Origin: Segatella paludivivens DSM 17968 = JCM 13650
GTDB lineage: Bacteria > Bacteroidota > Bacteroidia > Bacteroidales > Bacteroidaceae
Length of the DNA: 64,000 nt
Assembly (NCBI RefSeq): GCF_000373185.1
Contig: NZ_KB890631.1
Coordinates: 35,552-99,551, forward strand
Direction of reading: 5' to 3'
How positions within the stretch are numbered: position 1 is the stretch's first letter; each line of letters opens with the position of its first letter. Both the position numbers and the translations under genes were made by a program. The notes below the pieces were generated by a model. That model saw only the letters and a program-made list of their open reading frames with translations, made no database searches and was not told the DNA's origin. Shown in pieces: positions 54,697 through 63,948 of the stretch.

Positions 54697-55968
54697 CTAT
54701 TCAGTTTTATTTTTATAATCTACGATGCACAGTTGATAACCTGCATATGCCTGAATATATTCATTCTTTGCATTCTGTAGTGCAGTCTGAGCATCAAGCA
54801 TATCGGTCATAGTGGTGGTTCCTGCACGATAGGTATTGTTATTTATACGTAGATTCTCTTCGGCTTGTGTTATTGACTTTATAGATACTTTTATCTGCTG
54901 CCACGATTCTATTACATCATCATGCGCCTTTTGTATATCAATAGCTAAAAGTTCTCTGTTGTCTTGTAATGTCTCCATCGCATTTTGCAACTGTAAACTG
55001 GCTTTCTTCTCATTATGGGCACCCTCCCATAAGTTGGATATTGGAACAGACACGGTGACAAAAACAGCTCCTGATAAGTTATTCTTATCAAAGAAGTTGT
55101 CATACGAATACGATGCTCCTACGCTAAGAGTGGGCAATGACTTGCCCTTCTCGATATTAAGATTTGTATGGCTTATATCAACATTTTTTTCTAGCAACTT
55201 AAATTCAGGTCTTTGCTCAACCTTATCTGATGATGAGAGTGCCATCGTATATAGATCTGGCAATTTGCCAATCTCTATAGGGGAAGATACATCTATAGAT
55301 GTCTGAGCTTTTCCTATATACTGAGCAAGCAACAACAAGCTCTGCTTCAAGGCATTGTTAAGTTTGATACGCGTACTTTCATTTTTGTTTTGTTCCAGTT
55401 CCACCTTTAATAAGTCATTACGATTCTTCAGACCGGCCTTAACGGCTGAAGCCACATCTATGTGTAACTTGCTCAAAAGGGAATCAGATACATCCAGTGT
55501 GCGAATGGCTTCTTTGCAGTCAACAACCTGCCAGAAATACCTCTGGGCATTATATGTTACTTGACGTATAGAGATGTCTTTCTGAATGCGTGCCGCATCT
55601 TCTCCATACTTGGATAGTTTATAACTATTGCTGATGCGACCACCTGCATAAATTGGCTGCATCACAGATACGCCTGCTGTTACACCATTCTTTAATGCTG
55701 AGTAACTCGCAAGACCTAAGTTAAGGTCCAGCAAATGCTTGTCGGCAGCAAATCCGATAGCAGATGCACTTACCTTTGGCAAAAAGGCATTATATGTATC
55801 CTTACGGGTTTCTGATGCCTGACTAATCTGATTGTCGGCAGTGCGAACAGATATATTATGCTCTATTGCCATTTTACTAACCTCTTCGGCTGTGTAACTA
55901 TGCTGTGCTAGCAAGGCTAATGGCATTACCAATGCCATCGCCAATGTAATTATTCTTTTTGTTTTCAT
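54697..55968 (-). CDS. TolC-family outer-membrane efflux protein of the RND pump
   Basis: A 423-residue outer-membrane efflux protein with a signal peptide ending ALLAQ. It has the two TolC-type repeats: YTAEEVSKMAIEHNISVRTA, ADNQISQASETRKDTYNAFL and PKVSASAIGFAADK in the first, and LLEKNVDISHTNLNIEKGKS, LPTLSVGASYSYDNFFDKNN in the second, with MTDMLDAQTALQNAKNEYIQ before the end. Its start codon overlaps the stop of the RND gene (ATGA), so the three pump genes form one operon with translational coupling. It supplies the outer-membrane duct of the pump. Confidence 0.93.
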   Translation of the reverse strand: MKTKRIITLAMALVMPLALLAQHSYTAEEVSKMAIEHNISVRTADNQISQASETRKDTYNAFLPKVSASAIGFAADKHLLDLNLGLASYSALKNGVTAGVSVMQPIYAGGRISNSYKLSKYGEDAARIQKDISIRQVTYNAQRYFWQVVDCKEAIRTLDVSDSLLSKLHIDVASAVKAGLKNRNDLLKVELEQNKNESTRIKLNNALKQSLLLLAQYIGKAQTSIDVSSPIEIGKLPDLYTMALSSSDKVEQRPEFKLLEKNVDISHTNLNIEKGKSLPTLSVGASYSYDNFFDKNNLSGAVFVTVSVPISNLWEGAHNEKKASLQLQNAMETLQDNRELLAIDIQKAHDDVIESWQQIKVSIKSITQAEENLRINNNTYRAGTTTMTDMLDAQTALQNAKNEYIQAYAGYQLCIVDYKNKTE

Positions 55969-58900
55969 TTTACTACTATTTTATAAGCTACAGGCATCAC
56001 TGTGAGTATGAAAAGCATTGTAACCATTGTTCCATAGCATATCACGGCTCCCATTGGTGCCCACATATAACTACCACTGATAACCATAGGCACTACACCC
56101 ATAGAGGCTGCTGCCGATGTAAGGAAGATAGGACGCATGCGCCTGAGTGCGGCATAATAGATTGAGTCGGCTGTAGTGAGATGCTCTTTCTGTTTTATCT
56201 CGTGGGCGTAGTCAAAGAGTATGATGCCATTACGTACAAGTATACCCATAAGACTTACTATGCCTAGTACGCTTGTTATACTAAAGTTGACTCCTTGAAT
56301 GATGAGACCTAGGGCTGCACCAAAGACGCATAGCACCAGACATGACATCATAAGTAGAGATATACCTATGCGTTTGAAATGCCATAACAAAATGAAGAAG
56401 ATGATGACCACAGATGTGATTAATGCCATTATTATGCCTGGCATCTGATCACTATCCCCAGCATAGCGACCTCCATATGAAAGGCTTACTCCGCTAGGCA
56501 GATGTATATTGTCCAGTTTCTTTATCAGATGTTCGGTAGAAGATATAACATTATTGTTACCTACTACCTCCGAAGATACTGTAACACTACGCAAACCGCC
56601 ACGATGTGTAATCTGCCCATATTCTAACTGGCTTTTGAATTTGGCTAACTGACGTAATGGAGCATTGCTTAAGCCATAATGTACAGGTATTAGCTCGTTT
56701 TTTACATCATTTACAGTTGCACTGTCTGAGTGTTGCGACTTCATAACTACATCTGTACCATAGTCGCCCTCCCAAAGTGTTGCCACCTTGAGCCCGCTGC
56801 TATACTGCAACATCATAGTCTGCTGAAGACTCGCATTTGTCATGTCAAGCATATGCATCTGTTGATCGTCAGGACTGATGTGTAATGAATGTAGTGGCTC
56901 TTCAAAACTGGTGCGTACTAATTGTAGTTCCGGCATTTTGCGCATTCGTTCGGCTATAATGTCAGCTGCCTTGGAAAGTGAATCTAAATTGCCACCTGTA
57001 AGTCTCACTTCTACTGGATGGGCTTCATCATTGAATGATAGTTTTACGATACGTACATTCGCATCAGGGAAATAGTTTGAATACTTATTCTTATACTTAT
57101 CTACAAGTAGCTCAGTCATCTTATTGTCGGTGGTGTTGACGATAAACTGCGCAAAATTACTGCCGCCTAACTGTGGTGCATAGTCAATATGGAAACGTGG
57201 AGAGGAGGTTCCTATAAACGATGTGACAGAAACCACACCGCTATCACGCCGTATCATATGCTCTAAACTATCTGAAATCTGAGCTGTACGGTCAAGCACT
57301 GTACCCGTGGGGAGGCTTATCTCTACGGCAAACTGATTGCGCTCTGCATCGGGCATTAATTGTTGTGGAACCATAGATAGCATAACACATCCTATGATAA
57401 CACTTAGTACGGTGGAACCTATAGTAATAGCGGGATGCCTGAAGCATAAGTCAAGTAATAACTTATATTTTACCTGTAACCACTCTAATATTGAGAATTT
57501 CTTTTTCTTGTTGTCTCTGTTGACCATTGATATGTTTTCTGGCTTAATAAAAAAATACTGCAATATTGGAACTACAAGTTGTGCCACATACATAGAGATG
57601 AACAGAATGATGGTAATAGCCCACGGAAAGCTCTCAAAGAACTCTGTAAGACCACCATTCATAAAGATTATAAGTGGGAAGAATGTTATGCTTATAGACA
57701 GTGTAGCTGAAAGTATTGATTTGAAAAAGTGGCGAGCACTCTCTATAGCAGCATGCCAACGGGATATGCCAGATGAAAGGAGTTCAATATAATTATCAAT
57801 TATAACTATCGAATCGTCTACAATCATGCCAAGAGTTACTATCAATGCAGCTAGTGTGACGGTATTAAGTTCCATATCAAAAGCATATAGAGCACCAAGG
57901 GAAATTGCAATCGTAACAGGGATTGTGCCTGAGGCGACAAGTGCAACACGAAGAGGCATAAGTAACAGAACAACTCCAATAACTGCTACTATGGCAATAA
58001 GAAGTTCTTCGAAGAATGAATATATACTGTCTTCTACTACTTTGCTTTGGTCGGTAATCTTCTGTATCTTTACATCTTTTGGAAAAGACTGCTTAATAGA
58101 TAACAGCTTTTCGTTTACTTTCTCTCCCATTGATGTAATGTCTGAACCCTTTTTCATCTCAATGCTCAGAAGAAGAGTTTTTGAACCATTGTAATTGATA
58201 TACGATTCCGGTTTTGGATATTCTTTTCTAACATTGGCAATATCCATCAGTCTGATAGATGAGTTTGTTGTTGGATTATTAATGATTTGTATATTCTTCA
58301 GTTCTGAAACTTTCTGCATTCCAAGATCTACATAAATTGGATATTCAGTGGTACCATCTTTTATACGGCCAGAACCAGTAACACATCCTTTCTTCATAAG
58401 TGCGTCTGCAACCTGTTCGCTTGTAAGGCCATAATGAGATAGTCTTTCATTATCGATAGTGACGCTTATCTGTTCTTTCTGCATTCCGTAAACCTGAACG
58501 CGACCTATATGGTTAATCGTTCGCAGACTGTCTTCCAACTGCTTCATGTATTCGTTCAGTTGTCTGTATGTCTTTTGTTTGCTTTCCATGGCAATCAGCA
58601 TAGCGGATGTTTCGCCAAAGTCGTCTATAACCTCAGTACCCGCTACACCTTGAGGCAACTGTCGTCCATAGGCATCCAAGCCATGACGAAACTTACTCCA
58701 AAAGGCATCTTTGTCTTTAACATCATCATTAAGTTCTACCTGAATAATGCTAATGCCATCACGACTGGATGATATGGTATTTTTACGTTTCACTTCATTA
58801 TAGGTGAATATATAATTCTCAAGTGGTTTGGTAACCTGCTGCTCAACATTCTCGGATGTAGCACCTGGGTATAAGGCTACTACCAATCCTTGACGTATGG

Positions 58901-59027
58901 TGAAATTAGGAAACTCATTCTTCTTCATATTATCAAGCCCCCAGATACCAAGCCCCATAAGGCAGCTGACTATCAATATCACAATCTTGTGATAACGCAT
59001 AGCCCATTCTTGCATAGTTTTTTTCAT
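55965..59027 (-). CDS. RND-family efflux transporter (AcrB-like, inner membrane)
   Basis: A 1020-residue resistance-nodulation-division transporter. It has the twelve-helix layout: one N-terminal helix (IVILIVSCLMGLGIW), a large periplasmic loop, helices 2-6, a second helix 7 (AITIGSTVLSVIIGCVMLSM), a second loop and helices 8-12. The proton-relay aspartates D404-D405 are present in LGMIVDDSIVIIDNYIE. Other family wording: FPNFTIRQGLVVALYPGATS, NGIILFDYAHEIKQ and MRPIFLTSAAASMGVVPMV. It is HAE1-like rather than a metal CusA type (no methionine cluster is obvious). It exports drugs, bile acids or other amphiphiles with an adaptor and TolC partner encoded on both sides; the substrate is unknown. 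Confidence 0.94.
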   Translation of the reverse strand: MKKTMQEWAMRYHKIVILIVSCLMGLGIWGLDNMKKNEFPNFTIRQGLVVALYPGATSENVEQQVTKPLENYIFTYNEVKRKNTISSSRDGISIIQVELNDDVKDKDAFWSKFRHGLDAYGRQLPQGVAGTEVIDDFGETSAMLIAMESKQKTYRQLNEYMKQLEDSLRTINHIGRVQVYGMQKEQISVTIDNERLSHYGLTSEQVADALMKKGCVTGSGRIKDGTTEYPIYVDLGMQKVSELKNIQIINNPTTNSSIRLMDIANVRKEYPKPESYINYNGSKTLLLSIEMKKGSDITSMGEKVNEKLLSIKQSFPKDVKIQKITDQSKVVEDSIYSFFEELLIAIVAVIGVVLLLMPLRVALVASGTIPVTIAISLGALYAFDMELNTVTLAALIVTLGMIVDDSIVIIDNYIELLSSGISRWHAAIESARHFFKSILSATLSISITFFPLIIFMNGGLTEFFESFPWAITIILFISMYVAQLVVPILQYFFIKPENISMVNRDNKKKKFSILEWLQVKYKLLLDLCFRHPAITIGSTVLSVIIGCVMLSMVPQQLMPDAERNQFAVEISLPTGTVLDRTAQISDSLEHMIRRDSGVVSVTSFIGTSSPRFHIDYAPQLGGSNFAQFIVNTTDNKMTELLVDKYKNKYSNYFPDANVRIVKLSFNDEAHPVEVRLTGGNLDSLSKAADIIAERMRKMPELQLVRTSFEEPLHSLHISPDDQQMHMLDMTNASLQQTMMLQYSSGLKVATLWEGDYGTDVVMKSQHSDSATVNDVKNELIPVHYGLSNAPLRQLAKFKSQLEYGQITHRGGLRSVTVSSEVVGNNNVISSTEHLIKKLDNIHLPSGVSLSYGGRYAGDSDQMPGIIMALITSVVIIFFILLWHFKRIGISLLMMSCLVLCVFGAALGLIIQGVNFSITSVLGIVSLMGILVRNGIILFDYAHEIKQKEHLTTADSIYYAALRRMRPIFLTSAAASMGVVPMVISGSYMWAPMGAVICYGTMVTMLFILTVMPVAYKIVVK

Positions 59028-59041
59028 AATAGAATCCTTTC

Positions 59042-60064
59042 CTACTTGATTATATTTACACGTGAACCATCACTTATTTTTTGCATTCCTTCTACAATAA
59101 GTTCGTCTCCGGTAGACAATCCGCCTGTGACATTGATTCCGTTATCATTTTCATCACAAATGGAGATACTTTTACGTCGTGCAACTCCATTCTTTACTAC
59201 CCAAACGTAATATCTGTTGTTGTTATCCATCTGAGCTGATTTGAACGGAATAATAATACCTCTATTGTGTGATACACCTATATATACTTTGCATATCATA
59301 CCTGGCAGAAGTTTGTGATCTGGATTGTTTATACTGATACTTACAGGATAAGAGTGAGAAAGAATATCTGCTTCAACACCCACTTCTGATATTCGACCAA
59401 CAAATACTCTGCCCGAAAGTACATCAACTTGCAATTTTACAGGTTTGCCTACTTTCATAGAACTCATTTCTTTTTCTGGTACAGATACGTTTATTTTCAC
59501 ATGATCTATTTTCACAAGTTTCGCAATACTCATTCCTGGACCAGCATTCAATCCTATCTCGCCTGTCTTCTCTGATATATATCCATCAAAGGGAGCCCTG
59601 ATGCTACAGTCTCTTATCATCTTGCTTGTAATGGACTCTTGTGACTTTGCCTCACGCAACTTGCTTTGTGCTTCAACCAACTGTACCGCTGGAACACTAT
59701 TTGTTGCCTTCAGTTGCATCAGCCTATTATAGTAATCGCGTGCCTGCAATGTCTGTGTGTGAGCAGCCTGCCATTGGTAATATGCCTGAGATGTATTTGA
59801 CACAGCGATAAGTTGTCCCTTTTTGACATATTGTCCTTCGTCAACCTCCATTCGCTCAATAGTTCCGCCATTGATAAAACTCAAAGCTACTCCGTTTTCT
59901 TCTTTTACGGTTCCGGAATAGAACTGTGAATTGTTATCTGTTGCAATCCCGACGGTTTGTACTTTTACACTAACAGCTGTTTTGTTATTACTGTTATCTC
60001 CCTTCCTACATGAACTTAGGAAAATCAACATAAAAAATAATGCTACCTTGAATTTAGTTTCCAT
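59042..60064 (-). CDS. RND-pump periplasmic adaptor lipoprotein
   Basis: 340 residues from the ATG whose complement is at 60062-60064 (METKFKVALF); the frame runs on to 60238 but crosses the promoter, so the short start is right. Lipoprotein signal FLSSC at residues 13-17. Adaptor pattern: lipoyl half ALSFINGGTIERMEVDEGQY with VKKGQLIAV, a short coiled-coil (AHTQTLQARDYYNRLMQLKA, AVQLVEAQSKLREAKSQE), second half IRAPFDGYISEKTGEIGLNA, then the beta-barrel (INVSVPEKEMSSMKVGKPVK) and membrane-proximal domain. It is the first gene of the minus-strand pump operon, 14 bases ahead of the RND gene, and divergent from an AraC regulator. Confidence 0.92.
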   Translation of the reverse strand: METKFKVALFFMLIFLSSCRKGDNSNNKTAVSVKVQTVGIATDNNSQFYSGTVKEENGVALSFINGGTIERMEVDEGQYVKKGQLIAVSNTSQAYYQWQAAHTQTLQARDYYNRLMQLKATNSVPAVQLVEAQSKLREAKSQESITSKMIRDCSIRAPFDGYISEKTGEIGLNAGPGMSIAKLVKIDHVKINVSVPEKEMSSMKVGKPVKLQVDVLSGRVFVGRISEVGVEADILSHSYPVSISINNPDHKLLPGMICKVYIGVSHNRGIIIPFKSAQMDNNNRYYVWVVKNGVARRKSISICDENDNGINVTGGLSTGDELIVEGMQKISDGSRVNIIK

Positions 60065-60089
60065 AATTTTTTTATTTATATTTCGACTG

Positions 60090-60097
60090 CAAAAATA
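60090..60097 (-). promoter_or_regulatory. -7 promoter box of the RND pump operon
   Basis: The minus strand reads TATTTTTG here (plus strand CAAAAATA), 25 bases before the adaptor ATG. The divergent AraC gene starts at 60262; the 197 bases between the two start codons are the likely site of control. A near -7 box TTACTTTG (60228-60235) faces the AraC gene. Confidence 0.65.
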
Positions 60098-60261
60098 GAG
60101 CAAATAGGACACCTTTTGGTGTTCTAAAATATCCTTTAATTGTGCAAATTGTGTTATTGATGAAGAAATAAGAATAATAAAACAGTAAAAGTGGAATGCA
60201 GAACAGTGGATGTTGCGAAAAAAACATTTACTTTGCAAAATAAACCAAAAACATTACAGGC

Positions 60262-61164
60262 ATGAATAAAGTAACTTTTGGAAGAGTACAACAGGAAGAT
60301 GGACTCTACTATAATAATGATGGTATAATATTGATAGACAATATTACACAGACTTCACTAGCAGACTACGAAGATATCAACCTTGAGTTCAATGTCTTTG
60401 TATACTGTGAAGAAGGTAAATTGCAGCTTACGCTTAATGATAATGTATATCTTCTTAAATCACAAGACTACATATTATGTCAAGCAGGACAGCATGTTAA
60501 AGATTACATGATGAGTCAGGATGTAGAATTTAAGATGTTGGTTTTTACGACAGCAGCCATTAGTAATTCGTTGTTTCTAAAAGATGCAATATGGAATATT
60601 TCGGGTCTTTTAGAAAAATCACCTAAACAGCACTTATCTGATGAGGAAGGTGAGATAATAGAACACTATTACGAACTTGCTAAGATTCACATGAGCGAAG
60701 ACGGTGATCAAAAATATAATCATGATATAATAAAACTTCTTTTTCAAGCTCTTGTAATGGAGTTCTTTAAGATGGCAGATGCTAAAATTAAGGAGGAAGG
60801 CTTGCCGGATGTTACTGCTGATAAGAGCCAGAATGGAGTTTTGTTTCGCCGTTTTGTAGAGTTGCTAACAGCAAATGATGGTAAGATAAGGACAGTACAA
60901 AAGGCTGGTGAGATGCTTAATGTGTCTCCAAAGTATCTTTCCAAAGTGATAAGTAAGGCTGGGGGAAAGACTGCTATGCAATATATTCACGATTATACGA
61001 TGGAGGCAATCATATACCGGTTGAAATATACAGATTTATCAATTAAAGAAATAGTAATAGATATGGATTTCCCTAATATATCTTTTTTCGGTAGATTTGT
61101 AAAGTCGATGTTAGGAATGTCTCCTCGTGAATATAGAGAGAAATTAAGAAAGAAAAAGTTGTAA
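60262..61164 (+). CDS. AraC-family transcriptional regulator
   Basis: A 300-residue regulator. The N-terminal 170 residues form a cupin-like sensing domain (FVYCEEGKLQLTLNDNVYLL, KSQDYILCQAGQHV). The C-terminal part, about 200-298, holds the two helix-turn-helix motifs of AraC/XylS: NDGKIRTVQKAGEMLNVSPK with YLSKVISKAGG, and LSIKEIVIDMDFPNISFFGR followed by FVKSMLGMSPREYREKLR, the conserved closing helix. It is divergent from the RND pump operon, which is the usual sign that it controls that pump, and perhaps itself. The effector is unknown. Confidence 0.92.
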   Translation: MNKVTFGRVQQEDGLYYNNDGIILIDNITQTSLADYEDINLEFNVFVYCEEGKLQLTLNDNVYLLKSQDYILCQAGQHVKDYMMSQDVEFKMLVFTTAAISNSLFLKDAIWNISGLLEKSPKQHLSDEEGEIIEHYYELAKIHMSEDGDQKYNHDIIKLLFQALVMEFFKMADAKIKEEGLPDVTADKSQNGVLFRRFVELLTANDGKIRTVQKAGEMLNVSPKYLSKVISKAGGKTAMQYIHDYTMEAIIYRLKYTDLSIKEIVIDMDFPNISFFGRFVKSMLGMSPREYREKLRKKKL

Positions 61165-61232
61165 ATCGTAACAATCGTTATTTTTCATGTTGTTTTCATG
61201 ATAGTGGTAGTGTGTTTATACTATATATTTAC

Positions 61233-61240
61233 TACTTTTG
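61233..61240 (+). promoter_or_regulatory. -7 promoter box of the nudC operon
   Basis: TACTTTTG at 61233-61240, 37 bases before the ATG. No well-spaced TTTG -33 box is visible. Confidence 0.65.
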
Positions 61241-61277
61241 TATCTAAAGAATCATTAGCAAATAAACTGTAAATTAT

Positions 61278-62111
61278 ATGTTTCAAGAAATAAACCCACA
61301 TAAAATTTCGTTCAACGAAACTCGAGAACCTGCTAGCAACGATTATGTCGTTTCTGTCAAGTATGGTAAAGTCCTATTTAAAAAGACAAATGATGAAATT
61401 GATATACCATTGATTTCTGATTTTAAGGGGATAGATCTAAAGGACTTGAAGTATATTATGAGTGTGGAGAAATCTAACTTCTATATATCTGTAGAGCATA
61501 TATCTTCACCAGATATGGAATATGGCAAACTTCTTGGCTTACTTCATCTTGACAGCATTCCACAGGAAATAAGATTTGCTGCATCTACATGTGCCCATTT
61601 GGCAACTTGGTATGAAGACAATAAGCTATGTGGAAGGTGTGGAACTTTAACTCAGTATGGTAAGGAAAGAAATGAATTGGTATGCCCTAATTGTGGCAGA
61701 CATATCTTTCCAACAATAGCCCCTGTGGTAATTGTCGGAATAACTAATGGTGATAAACTAATGCTGACTCGTTATGCTGCAAAGGGGGCATATGCTCATC
61801 ATTCGCTGGTAGCAGGATTTGTTGAAGTAGGCGAGACTTTGGAAGAAGCTATACGCCGTGAAGCCTGCGAAGAAACTGGATTGAAAGTAAAGAATATCAG
61901 ATATTTTGCTAATCAGCCATGGGCTTTCTCTTCGGCATTACTTATGGGCTTTTGGGCAGAAGCAGATGGCACTGAAGTCCATATCAATGCAGATGGTAAA
62001 GGGGAACTTGCCACAGCCGAGTGGATTTCTAGAGATGATATAAAAATTGAGAGTGATGAAAGTTCGCTCACTTGGACAATGATTAAAAGATTTAAAGATA
62101 ATGAAAAATGA
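61278..62111 (+). CDS. nudC: NAD+ diphosphatase, NudC
   Basis: A 277-residue NudC. It has a variable N-terminal domain, then a four-cysteine zinc ribbon (CGRCG and CPNCG), the Nudix box GFVEVGETLEEAIRREACEE plus TGL, and right after it the NudC-specific QPWAFSSALLMGF, a slight variant of the usual SQPWPFPxS. The enzyme hydrolyses NAD(H) to NMN(H) and AMP and removes NAD caps from RNA in the cytoplasm. Its 3' end overlaps the start of the next gene by 11 bases, so the two are translated together. Confidence 0.93.
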   Translation: MFQEINPHKISFNETREPASNDYVVSVKYGKVLFKKTNDEIDIPLISDFKGIDLKDLKYIMSVEKSNFYISVEHISSPDMEYGKLLGLLHLDSIPQEIRFAASTCAHLATWYEDNKLCGRCGTLTQYGKERNELVCPNCGRHIFPTIAPVVIVGITNGDKLMLTRYAAKGAYAHHSLVAGFVEVGETLEEAIRREACEETGLKVKNIRYFANQPWAFSSALLMGFWAEADGTEVHINADGKGELATAEWISRDDIKIESDESSLTWTMIKRFKDNEK

Positions 62112-62715
62112 AGTTTTATTCGTTCTGTTGAACGATTATGCAGATTATGAACCAGCTTATATTTCTGGTTCTATCAATTGTGATAAGTTTGGAATGAAAC
62201 AAAATCCAAAATATGTAACAAAGGTTGTTGCACCAACGATGGATTTAGTCCGTTCTTGTGGCGGCTTTCATACGATGCCAGACTATTCTTTTAACAACAT
62301 GCCTGAAGATTATGCAGCCCTTATTCTTATAGGAGGATTTAGTTGGATGACGGATGAGGCAAAGCAAGTAGCACCTATTGTGAAAGACGCTATTTCAAAA
62401 GGCATAATAGTAGGTGGTATCTGCAATGGTGCTTCTTTCTTGGCACAGAATGGCTTTCTTAACAATGTCAAGCATACTGGAAATGGACCTGACGAATTGA
62501 AACGTTGGGGTGGGGATAACTATACAAACGCTGCTGGATATCAGAATGTTCAGGCCGTAAGTGATAACGGTATTGTTACTGCTAATGGAACAGCATCACT
62601 GGAGTTTGCTGTTGAATTAATGAAGGTGTTGAAAATCGACACAGAAGAAAATATTGCCGTATATTACCAGTTCATGCATCTAGGCTTTTGTGATTTCATG
62701 AAGACGCTGGCATAA
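62101..62715 (+). CDS. DJ-1/PfpI family protein (type 1 glutamine amidotransferase-like)
   Basis: A 204-residue cytoplasmic protein of the DJ-1/PfpI superfamily. The nucleophile elbow cysteine lies in VGGICNGASFLA; an acidic residue in FNNMPEDYAALILIGG and the GGFSWMTDEAKQVAPIVKDA segment fit the fold. Members include glyoxalase-like and stress-protection proteins and peptidase-like YoaZ relatives; which activity applies cannot be told. It overlaps nudC by 11 bases (ATG inside the nudC end), so it is in the same operon. Confidence 0.9.
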   Translation: MKNEVLFVLLNDYADYEPAYISGSINCDKFGMKQNPKYVTKVVAPTMDLVRSCGGFHTMPDYSFNNMPEDYAALILIGGFSWMTDEAKQVAPIVKDAISKGIIVGGICNGASFLAQNGFLNNVKHTGNGPDELKRWGGDNYTNAAGYQNVQAVSDNGIVTANGTASLEFAVELMKVLKIDTEENIAVYYQFMHLGFCDFMKTLA

Positions 62716-62815
62716 GTCATCTATAATTCCATGGTATCATAACGACATCTAGATAGAAGTGAGCAACTCTGTAGAATTACGAATGATGTACTAACATATT
62801 TAAAATAAAAACAAC

Positions 62816-63103
62816 ATGAAAAAATCATTGCTAGTATTTGTTTTTCTATCAATGGCAATTTTTGCTATTGCGCAGACGGTTTTTATCACCAAAACTGGCT
62901 CAAAGTATCATTCTGACGGTTGCCGCTATTTAAGTCGTAGTTGTATTCCTATTAGCCTTTCAGATGCCAAGTCTGAAGGTTATGAACCATGTAGCGTATG
63001 TGATCCACCAACTTATGTTTATAAAAGGCATGTCACTCACAATAAGAAGCAACATGCAGTTTATAAGCGCTACCACCATAAATCAGTTAAAAAGACGTTG
63101 TAA
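62816..63103 (+). CDS. Small secreted protein with a cysteine/histidine metal-site motif
   Basis: A 95-residue protein with a signal peptide ending AIAQ. The mature part has the pattern FITKTGSKYHSDGCRYLSR followed by SDAKSEGYEPCSVCDPP, a short motif (YH...C, then a helix, then PCxxC) seen in many small bacterial proteins and reminiscent of the metal-binding site in Ada-like domains. The tail is basic and rich in H, K and Y. It probably binds zinc or another metal outside the inner membrane (inference). It has no clear promoter box and stands alone. Confidence 0.75.
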   Translation: MKKSLLVFVFLSMAIFAIAQTVFITKTGSKYHSDGCRYLSRSCIPISLSDAKSEGYEPCSVCDPPTYVYKRHVTHNKKQHAVYKRYHHKSVKKTL

Positions 63104-63126
63104 CAGATCTTTTTTATATATATCAG

Positions 63127-63260
63127 GGAGAAAAAGTTTTTTTGATCTCCTTAAATGTTTGTACAGATATAATAATTGTGTTAGACTGGATGATCGTTTT
63201 CTGCCTAACTTCAAGGACTTGTACAAATCTTTAAGATTAAATCGAAAGAACTTTTTCTCC
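63127..63260. repeat. Long imperfect inverted repeat between convergent genes
   Basis: The left arm (63127-63165) starts GGAGAAAAAGTT and ends TTAAATGTTTGTACA; the right arm (63220-63260) is its imperfect inverse, TGTACAAATCTTTAA to AACTTTTTCTCC. The arms are about 40 bases each, separated by about 54 bases with an inner GTTAG/CTAAC pair. The right arm covers the last codons of the minus-strand gene. It may act as a bidirectional terminator or be a mobile-element or duplication remnant. Confidence 0.65.
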
Positions 63261-63581
63261 ATTCTTTAAATATTCAGTAAATGGCTCCCCCATGTACTTA
63301 ATATCAATTCCCAATTTTTCAATAATAGGTCTTACGCCAAAGTTTTCACAACAATTCTTACAAGCTTCAATTGACACGTTGGAATGTATCATCTCTAATA
63401 TTTCAGTCTGAACTTGTGTATCCTCAGCTACTAATTTTACAGATGCCCCCCAAAGGATAAGATTCACTTGTTTCCACCAACCACGTTTCATAGATGTTAT
63501 TGCATACATAGACAACATATTGAAAAAAGTATCTTTATTGTTCGTTGTCCACAAAATGTTTAACTTTTCATTTGTATCCAT
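63237..63581 (-). CDS. DsrE-like family protein
   Basis: A 114-residue cytoplasmic protein. It fits the DsrE/DsrF-like fold: LNILWTTNNKDTFFNMLSMY at the start, then VNLILWGASVKLVAEDTQVQ, a cysteine-bearing helix IEACKNCCENFGV, and a C-terminal strand YMGEPFTEYLKNG. Family members bind or pass sulfur via cysteines, and many small Bacteroidetes members have no known role. It is transcribed leftwards from a promoter at 63655, and its final codons lie in the long inverted repeat. Confidence 0.8.
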   Translation of the reverse strand: MDTNEKLNILWTTNNKDTFFNMLSMYAITSMKRGWWKQVNLILWGASVKLVAEDTQVQTEILEMIHSNVSIEACKNCCENFGVRPIIEKLGIDIKYMGEPFTEYLKNGEKVLSI

Positions 63582-63654
63582 ATTTTATAGTGTTTAAAAT
63601 CATTACTTTCTTAACTGTTACAATTCTATTGTAAGTATCCCCCTTGGGTGAGTA

Positions 63655-63662
63655 CAAAGTTA
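63655..63662 (-). promoter_or_regulatory. -7 promoter box of the DsrE-like gene
   Basis: The plus strand CAAAGTTA reads TAACTTTG on the minus strand, 73 bases before the DsrE-like ATG. Confidence 0.6.
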
Positions 63663-63815
63663 AACAATAAAATCTTATTTATTTCTTTTATTCCTAATTT
63701 TCTTTAAAGTATATTAGGCTAGGTGTTTCAAGTGGTAATGGAGCTTTTTATAATTATTAGTTACTCACTATTACTCAGTGATATTCGTTAGGACTGCTAA
63801 AAATTTTAAAATAGA

Positions 63816-63948
63816 GGCATCAAAGGTTCTTCGTCATAGGGGCTTGATAAAACTATTTCGGCTAAAGACACGGCTAAAGACAACACTATCAGAAAAAGTT
63901 TTTCCAATGTCACTAATGTCACTTTGCCACAAACCCTTTGTTTATAAG
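63816..63948 (+). repeat. Two-module intergenic repeat, copy 2 (B inverted, A forward)
   Basis: Module B lies at 63816-63881 on the minus strand relative to copy 1 (GGTTCTTCGTC is the inverse of GACGAAGAACC), with its CGGCTAAAGAC end duplicated (63859-63869 and 63871-63881). Module A lies at 63890-63948 in forward orientation (CAGAAAAAGTTTTT, AATGTCACTAATGTCACT, CACAAACCCTTTG). Confidence 0.75.

Noticed and set aside
54836..55306. Plus-strand open frame of 156 codons
   Set aside because: It is antisense to the TolC-family gene of the RND operon, with serine/cysteine-rich low-sense sequence.
57337..57792. Plus-strand open frame of 151 codons
   Set aside because: It is antisense to the RND transporter, whose motifs are intact.
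61163..61189. Short stem before TTTTT after the AraC gene
   Set aside because: Only about five weak base pairs; not convincing as a terminator.
62964..63269. Plus-strand open frame of 101 codons
   Set aside because: It overlaps the small secreted protein in another frame and runs through the inverted repeat; no family pattern.
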